A stretch of 64,000 bases of DNA from Typhlomys cinereus. Lineage: Eukaryota > Chordata > Mammalia > Rodentia > Platacanthomyidae. Shown here piece after piece: positions 60,190 through 64,000 of this stretch (the first letter of the stretch is position 1; every line of letters begins with the position of its first letter). Location: the NCBI GenBank assembly GCA_023101885.1, contig JALPQD010000390.1:1909257-1973256 (forward strand), read 5' to 3'. The translations under genes and the position numbers were made by a program. The notes under the pieces were generated by a model. The model ran no database searches, was not told the DNA's origin, and saw only the letters and a list, made by a program, of their open reading frames with translations.

Positions 60190-61189
60190 TTTTTGACCCA
60201 GATCTTTTTGGGACAACCATTCAGAATTTGGTAAAATATATGTACTGCAGAAGGATAGTGCATAACTTCAAAGGAAATTTGAGAGCCTTCTTTCTACTTC
60301 AGGAAACTTCTAGGAGTCTAGTAGTGGGGTATGCTGAGCATGCAGAGATATATTCCTTCTAAGGTGAAAGTTTGGTTTGTTGTCCCTTCCTACTGCTAGG
60401 AAAGAAGCACAAAGCTAAGTGGGTCTATTTGCATTTTTGTATCATCAAATTCCTTTCTTGAATGAGTTCCTTTGGCCTATTTTTGAGTGGTTGGAAAGCT
60501 TTTAGCCTTAAAAGGGGCTCAGAGTAGGAGGAAGAATTTCAACCAATACAGACTAGTGGATGCTCCGCCACTTGGACCAAGTGACAATATCACCAAAAGG
60601 TGAACACCACAGGGTAGGATTACAATAAGTTTTTGTATAGGATGGCCTGTTTCATACATAACTTCTTTTGCTGGCCATCTCAGTCATTGAACAATGGACC
60701 TATGAACAAAGTGTGCATGGCAGCAGAGATGGGCTCAAAAACACAAACTTGAAGTCTCTGAGGACAACCTGCCTTCAGCTGCCACAAAGTTCAAAACTTG
60801 CTGGCAACAGAGACCAACCTGGAGAGTCCAATATGACACCACTTCCCTGGGCTGATCAGCTGGTGACCTGGTGTCAAGCTGACCATTCTCACTACAGAAA
60901 GGCCAGGGATTTTTGTTTGAGTGTGTATGAATTCCCTTTTCCTGCACATGATATTTCCGTCACACCTACAATCAAGGACTTATCCACTGCCATGTCATTC
61001 CAGATAGTGTTGCTTCTGATAGGGATCAACCTTCACAAGCTAAGAAGTATAACAATGAGCGCTTGCTCATGGAGTTCTCCGGTTTATCATGGTTCCTGCA
61101 GTCCCAGAGCAGTTGACTTGAAACAACCAGTTAATGGTTCTTGATATACCAACATGCCCCTATAGACTATAGAGGAACTCAAGAGAGAT
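60190..61189 (+). pseudogene. Old ERVL-type endogenous retrovirus pol remnant
   Basis: The sequence follows, in order, the reverse-transcriptase end, RNase H-like and integrase-coding part of ERVL-class elements. Recognisable segments are 'ggggtatgctgagcatgcagagatatattcc' (60328-60359), 'ctgggctgatcagctggtgacctgg' (60848-60872), 'gaattcccttttcctgcaca' (60930-60949) and 'catggttcctgcag' (61069). The frame is broken repeatedly. A 158-codon open frame at 60668-61144 is a surviving patch and includes shifted regions. Assignment rests on remembered nucleotide resemblance and no alignment was made. It is interrupted at 61190 by an L1 fragment. No function is expected. Confidence 0.65.
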
Positions 61190-61205
61190 AAGAACATACA
61201 GTGGA

Positions 61206-62085
61206 TAAATCGAGACTAAGAAAACGATAGAAAAAAATCAACCAATCAAAAAGCTGGTTCTTTGAAAAAATCAATAAGATAGATACACCCCTAGCTAAAT
61301 TAACTGAAATCAAGAGAGAGAAAACCCAAATTAACAAAATTAAAAATGAACATGGAGTAATCACTACTCATACCCAAGAAATCCAGAGAATTATAACATC
61401 ATATTTCAAAAACTTATACTCAGTGAAGTTTGACAACACACAAGAGATGGATGAATTTCTAAGTAAACATATCTTACATAAATTGGATCAGGAAGTTGTG
61501 AATTACTTAAATGGCCCTATAACATATAAGGAAATTGAAGAAATAATCTCGAATCTTCCCATCAAAAAATGTCCTGGACCAGATGAATTCAGCACAGAAT
61601 TCTACCAGTCATTTAAGGAGTCAATAACACCAATACTCCTTAAACTGTTCCATCAAATAGCAAAGGAAGGAACACTACCAAATTCCTTCTATGAAGCTAA
61701 TATCGTCTTAATCCCAAAACCTAATAAAGATTACTTAAAAAAGAAAACTATAGGCTGATCTCTCTGATGAACACAGACGCAAAGATTCTCAACAAAGTCT
61801 TAGCAAATCGGATTCAAAAACATATCAAAAAGATCATTCACAGGGACCAAGTAGGCTTCATCCCCGGCACACAAGGTTGGTTCAACATACGCAAATCAAT
61901 AAATGTAATTCATCATGTAAACCAGTCCAAAGTCCAAGACCACATGATTCTCTCGAGAGACGCAGAAAAAGTCTTTGACAAGATCCAACAGCCTTTTATG
62001 ATCAAAACGCTAGAGACAGTAGGAATGGAAGGAACCTTTATCACTATAATAAAAGCTGTAAACAAAAAAAAAAAAAAAAAAAAAA
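61206..62085 (+). mobile_element. L1 ORF2 fragment polyadenylated inside ORF2
   Basis: The insert begins in the ORF2 spacer before the RT domain ('taaatcgagactaagaaaacg') and ends in the RT domain at 'agctgtaaac', followed at once by 22 A's (62064-62085). An AATAAA at 62048-62053 lies about 10 bases before the tail. The exact 16-bp TSD aagaacatacagtgga lies at 61190-61205 and 62084-62099; the last A's overlap the tail. ORF2 is open in 61423-61758 and 61767-62114, separated by one frameshift near 61745. Confidence 0.93.
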
Positions 62086-62099
62086 GAACATACAGTGGA

Positions 62100-62237
62100 A
62101 ACCTTGGGAACTAATGTTAAATGAGTTAAGGGAAATAGTTCTATCAATGGGATTGCTTGAAGAGAGATAACTTTGTATGCCGCAATAGGCTTGAACCCCA
62201 CAAGAGTAGACAAACCAAAAGGAACCCTGAGGTCTAT
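62100..62237. other. Unassigned sequence before SINE
   Basis: Possibly the left part of an old retroposon whose right part (62572-62710) ends in an A-rich tail ('aaaataaaataataaaaataaaa'). The SINE at 62254 splits the two. The family is not recognised. Confidence 0.3.
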
Positions 62238-62253
62238 AGAAACAGACAGGCAG

Positions 62254-62555
62254 AGGGGCTGGAGAGGTGGCTCAGGGGTTAAGCCTCTGCCTTGCAGAGG
62301 CGGAAGGTCCTGAGTTTGGATCCTAGACCCCATGTATAGACGCTAGGCGGAAGCGGGGGTGGGGGGGTGGGGGGGGCTGCGTTTTCAGTCCTGGTAGGGC
62401 GGAGCCTGTGAATCCCAGGGCAGAGTAAACAAGGAGGAGGTGGAGGCGTCTATGGTGGTTCCCGAATTCGTCCGTGGTTCTACACACACATACATACACA
62501 CACACACGCACACATACATACATGCACAATTGAATAAATAATAAATTAAAAAAAA
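62254..62555 (+). mobile_element. B2-like SINE
   Basis: 'ggggctggagaggtggctcaggggttaagcc' head, 'gagtttggatcc' B-box region, a G-run variant of the GC-rich body (62355-62376), 'gagtaaacaaggaggaggtggagg', a CA-rich stretch and the 'caattgaataaataataaa' tail. The exact 16-bp TSD agaaacagacaggcag lies at 62238-62253 and 62556-62571. It shares the 'gagtaaacaaggagg' insertion with the copy at 41162, defining a sub-lineage. Confidence 0.95.
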
Positions 62556-62779
62556 AGAAACAGACAGGCAGGAGGGTAGGAGGGAAGATAGATTGAAGGA
62601 AAGGGAAAAGAATGGATGAAGGGGGAATAGAAGGAAGTATGGATGAGTACTCAATATGTTTGTAAAACTACAAAAATAAAATAATAAAAATAAAAAAATA
62701 AATAGAAAAAATAGTTGGGAGTAGATTGAAAGCATGGGAGAGGATTCTCTTGAGAGCTATATATATTCTCAATCAGAGT

Positions 62780-63850
62780 CCAGTGTAAAATAATGCTTCT
62801 GCTATAGTCAGGATTCTCATATCCAGGAATCAAGAAGCAAAAATAGAAATGGCACCACTATTCTTGTGGCCCAATGGCAATAGTTTTGTTTTCTTTCTTG
62901 GGACCTAATGAATTACCTGCAAAGATATCTTTTTTTTTTTTTTTAAAGCTTTTTCTTTTTTTTTTCTTTTTTTTTTTATTTCAGCTCATACAAACTTATT
63001 AGGTACACCAGTTCCCTCCCTCCCTCCTCCTCCCCTCGTACTCCCTGCTCCCCCTCCCCACCCCTCTCCCTCCCCATCCCCCAGTGCCTCCCACCCCAAT
63101 TCCCAGAGAGTCCTTTCTTGTGCATGACTGATTTTCCTCTGGGCCCTCCTCTCCGATGACGTACAAGGACCCAGTGGCCTTTGCCGAACCCTTTCCCGTG
63201 TTCCCCTTAGGTATAGGAACACTGCTGTGGCTGCCAATCCTTTGCCTCCAAGGATCTTGGTGCCTTTAGCAGATGCTAGACTTTGTGAGGTCAACAGTGT
63301 GTTGGACAATGCGCAGGGCATGCAAAGTCCAATTATGATTGCTTCAGCCCTAACTAGTATAGAGTACAAAGATATCTTGATTGTAGATTGGGAAATACTT
63401 CTGCTACTAGATGCAGCAGCATTCTGTGTATTGGAAGCAAATACTTCACACTATCCATTTAGGTTACTGGTGTCCTGGAATCAATGGTCTAAAAAAATGG
63501 CTTAATTTCAATAAGGTTGATTGATAAAGATACCCAGGAGAAAACAAAAAAATAAATGATTTGCTTCTCCATGGTGAAGCTAAGGAGAACAGCCAGAAAA
63601 CTATGATAATGACAGAACCCAACTTGGACTAATTCGTTTCTTGTAGGATGGTTAATAAAAATAGAAGCCTTCCGAAATTTAACAATACACAAGAGAACAT
63701 CTTCTCCTGGTCATGACTATCCTCATTTAAGAATAATTGATTACTGGAACAAACGATTATTGCAGAATTGCAGTGACTAGCTGAAGACAACAATATCAGA
63801 CAAAACTCAAAGGTTAAATATTTGGCTTCAGTTTAACAGGCTAGTACATG
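62780..63850 (+). pseudogene. ERVL-type remnant, 3' continuation
   Basis: 'tagtcaggattctcatatccaggaatcaagaagc', 'gaaatggcaccact' (about 62812-62861) and, after the inserted L1 (62932-63366), 'ggtgtcctggaatc', 'taaggttgattgataaagatacccaggagaaaac' and 'ctccatggtgaagctaaggag' continue the 3' end of an ERVL-class pol. All frames are closed. Together with 60190-61189 this makes one old provirus fragment split by three later insertions. The right boundary is unclear. Confidence 0.55.
62932..63366 (-). mobile_element. Truncated L1 insertion (3'UTR only) with TSD
   Basis: A minus-strand L1 3' end very close to those at 9318 and 25323: T-rich tail complement from 62932, 'tcagctcatacaaacttattaggtacacc', the C-rich tract and 'cctccaaggatcttggtgcctttagcaga'. 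The 12-bp TSD caaagatatctt lies at 62920-62931 and 63367-63378. It sits inside the old ERVL remnant. Confidence 0.94.
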
Positions 63851-64000
63851 CAAATCTTCAAAGGAAATTTTTCTATTTGAATATTTTAATCCAAGATAGA
63901 TTTAAATTTGAGGGTCAAGATGTAACCCATTATATATATAAATATGGAATTCTGAAATCTTTATCTCAAAAAGAGCAATTTAATAAAAATCCATGTATCT
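63851..64000. other. AT-rich end of window
   Basis: Nothing recognised. Confidence 0.4.

Noticed and set aside
1..64000. CRISPR arrays, rRNA, operons or a defence system
   Set aside because: Repeats here are SINE, L1, LTR and microsatellite in type. Nothing has regular repeat-spacer structure, and all genes are eukaryotic ORs.

Overview
This window reads as mammalian, and specifically rodent, nuclear DNA. It is AT-rich, CpG-poor and full of interspersed repeats. It has dozens of LINE-1 (L1) segments on both strands, a young tRNA-derived B2-like SINE, diverged B1 and B4-type SINEs, ERVL/MaLR long terminal repeats and many microsatellites. The only recognisable host genes are single-exon olfactory receptors (ORs). 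There is no sign of prokaryotic organisation, CRISPR, rRNA or operons. I cannot fix the species. The B2/B4/B1 mix points to the mouse-related rodents (Muroidea or jerboas), and the young SINE is not the standard house-mouse B2.

OR layout. Four members resemble family 10, subfamily AG (Or10ag). They are a nearly intact copy with one frameshift (4509-5452, minus), a 5' fragment (8760-9113, minus), a 5'-truncated copy (24138-24870, minus) and an intact copy (42773-43708, plus). A fifth, heavily damaged Or10ag-like copy lies at 57235-58141 (plus). An intact Or5j-like gene lies at 49424-50362 (minus). Or10ag next to Or5j matches the OR cluster on mouse chromosome 2 and human 11q12, by my knowledge of that locus and not by alignment. 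So two of six OR loci look functional.

Repeat layout. 1-1163 is the 5' part of a minus-strand L1. 9318-15818 is a near-full-length minus-strand L1 with a perfect 14-bp target-site duplication (TSD). 16052-16449 is a solo LTR. 17187-19176 is a complete, young, non-coding MaLR-type LTR retrotransposon of the same LTR family. 30758-37250 is a 5'-truncated plus-strand L1 with two SINEs inserted. Shorter L1 3'-end insertions with clear TSDs lie at 5992-6344, 20345-20869, 25323-26293 and 62932-63366. From 60190 to about 63850 an old ERVL pol-derived remnant has been split by an L1 ORF2 fragment ending at an internal poly(A) site, a SINE and an L1 3' end.

How it works together. Nothing forms a pathway. 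This is a birth-and-death OR cluster bombarded by retrotransposons, several of them recent. No previously undescribed functional system was found. The most interesting items are fine-scale retrotransposition records: the young MaLR-like element with 98.8% identical LTRs, a composite SINE inside one TSD, an L1 copy polyadenylated inside ORF2, and two short templated patches (in an L1 and in an OR pseudogene).
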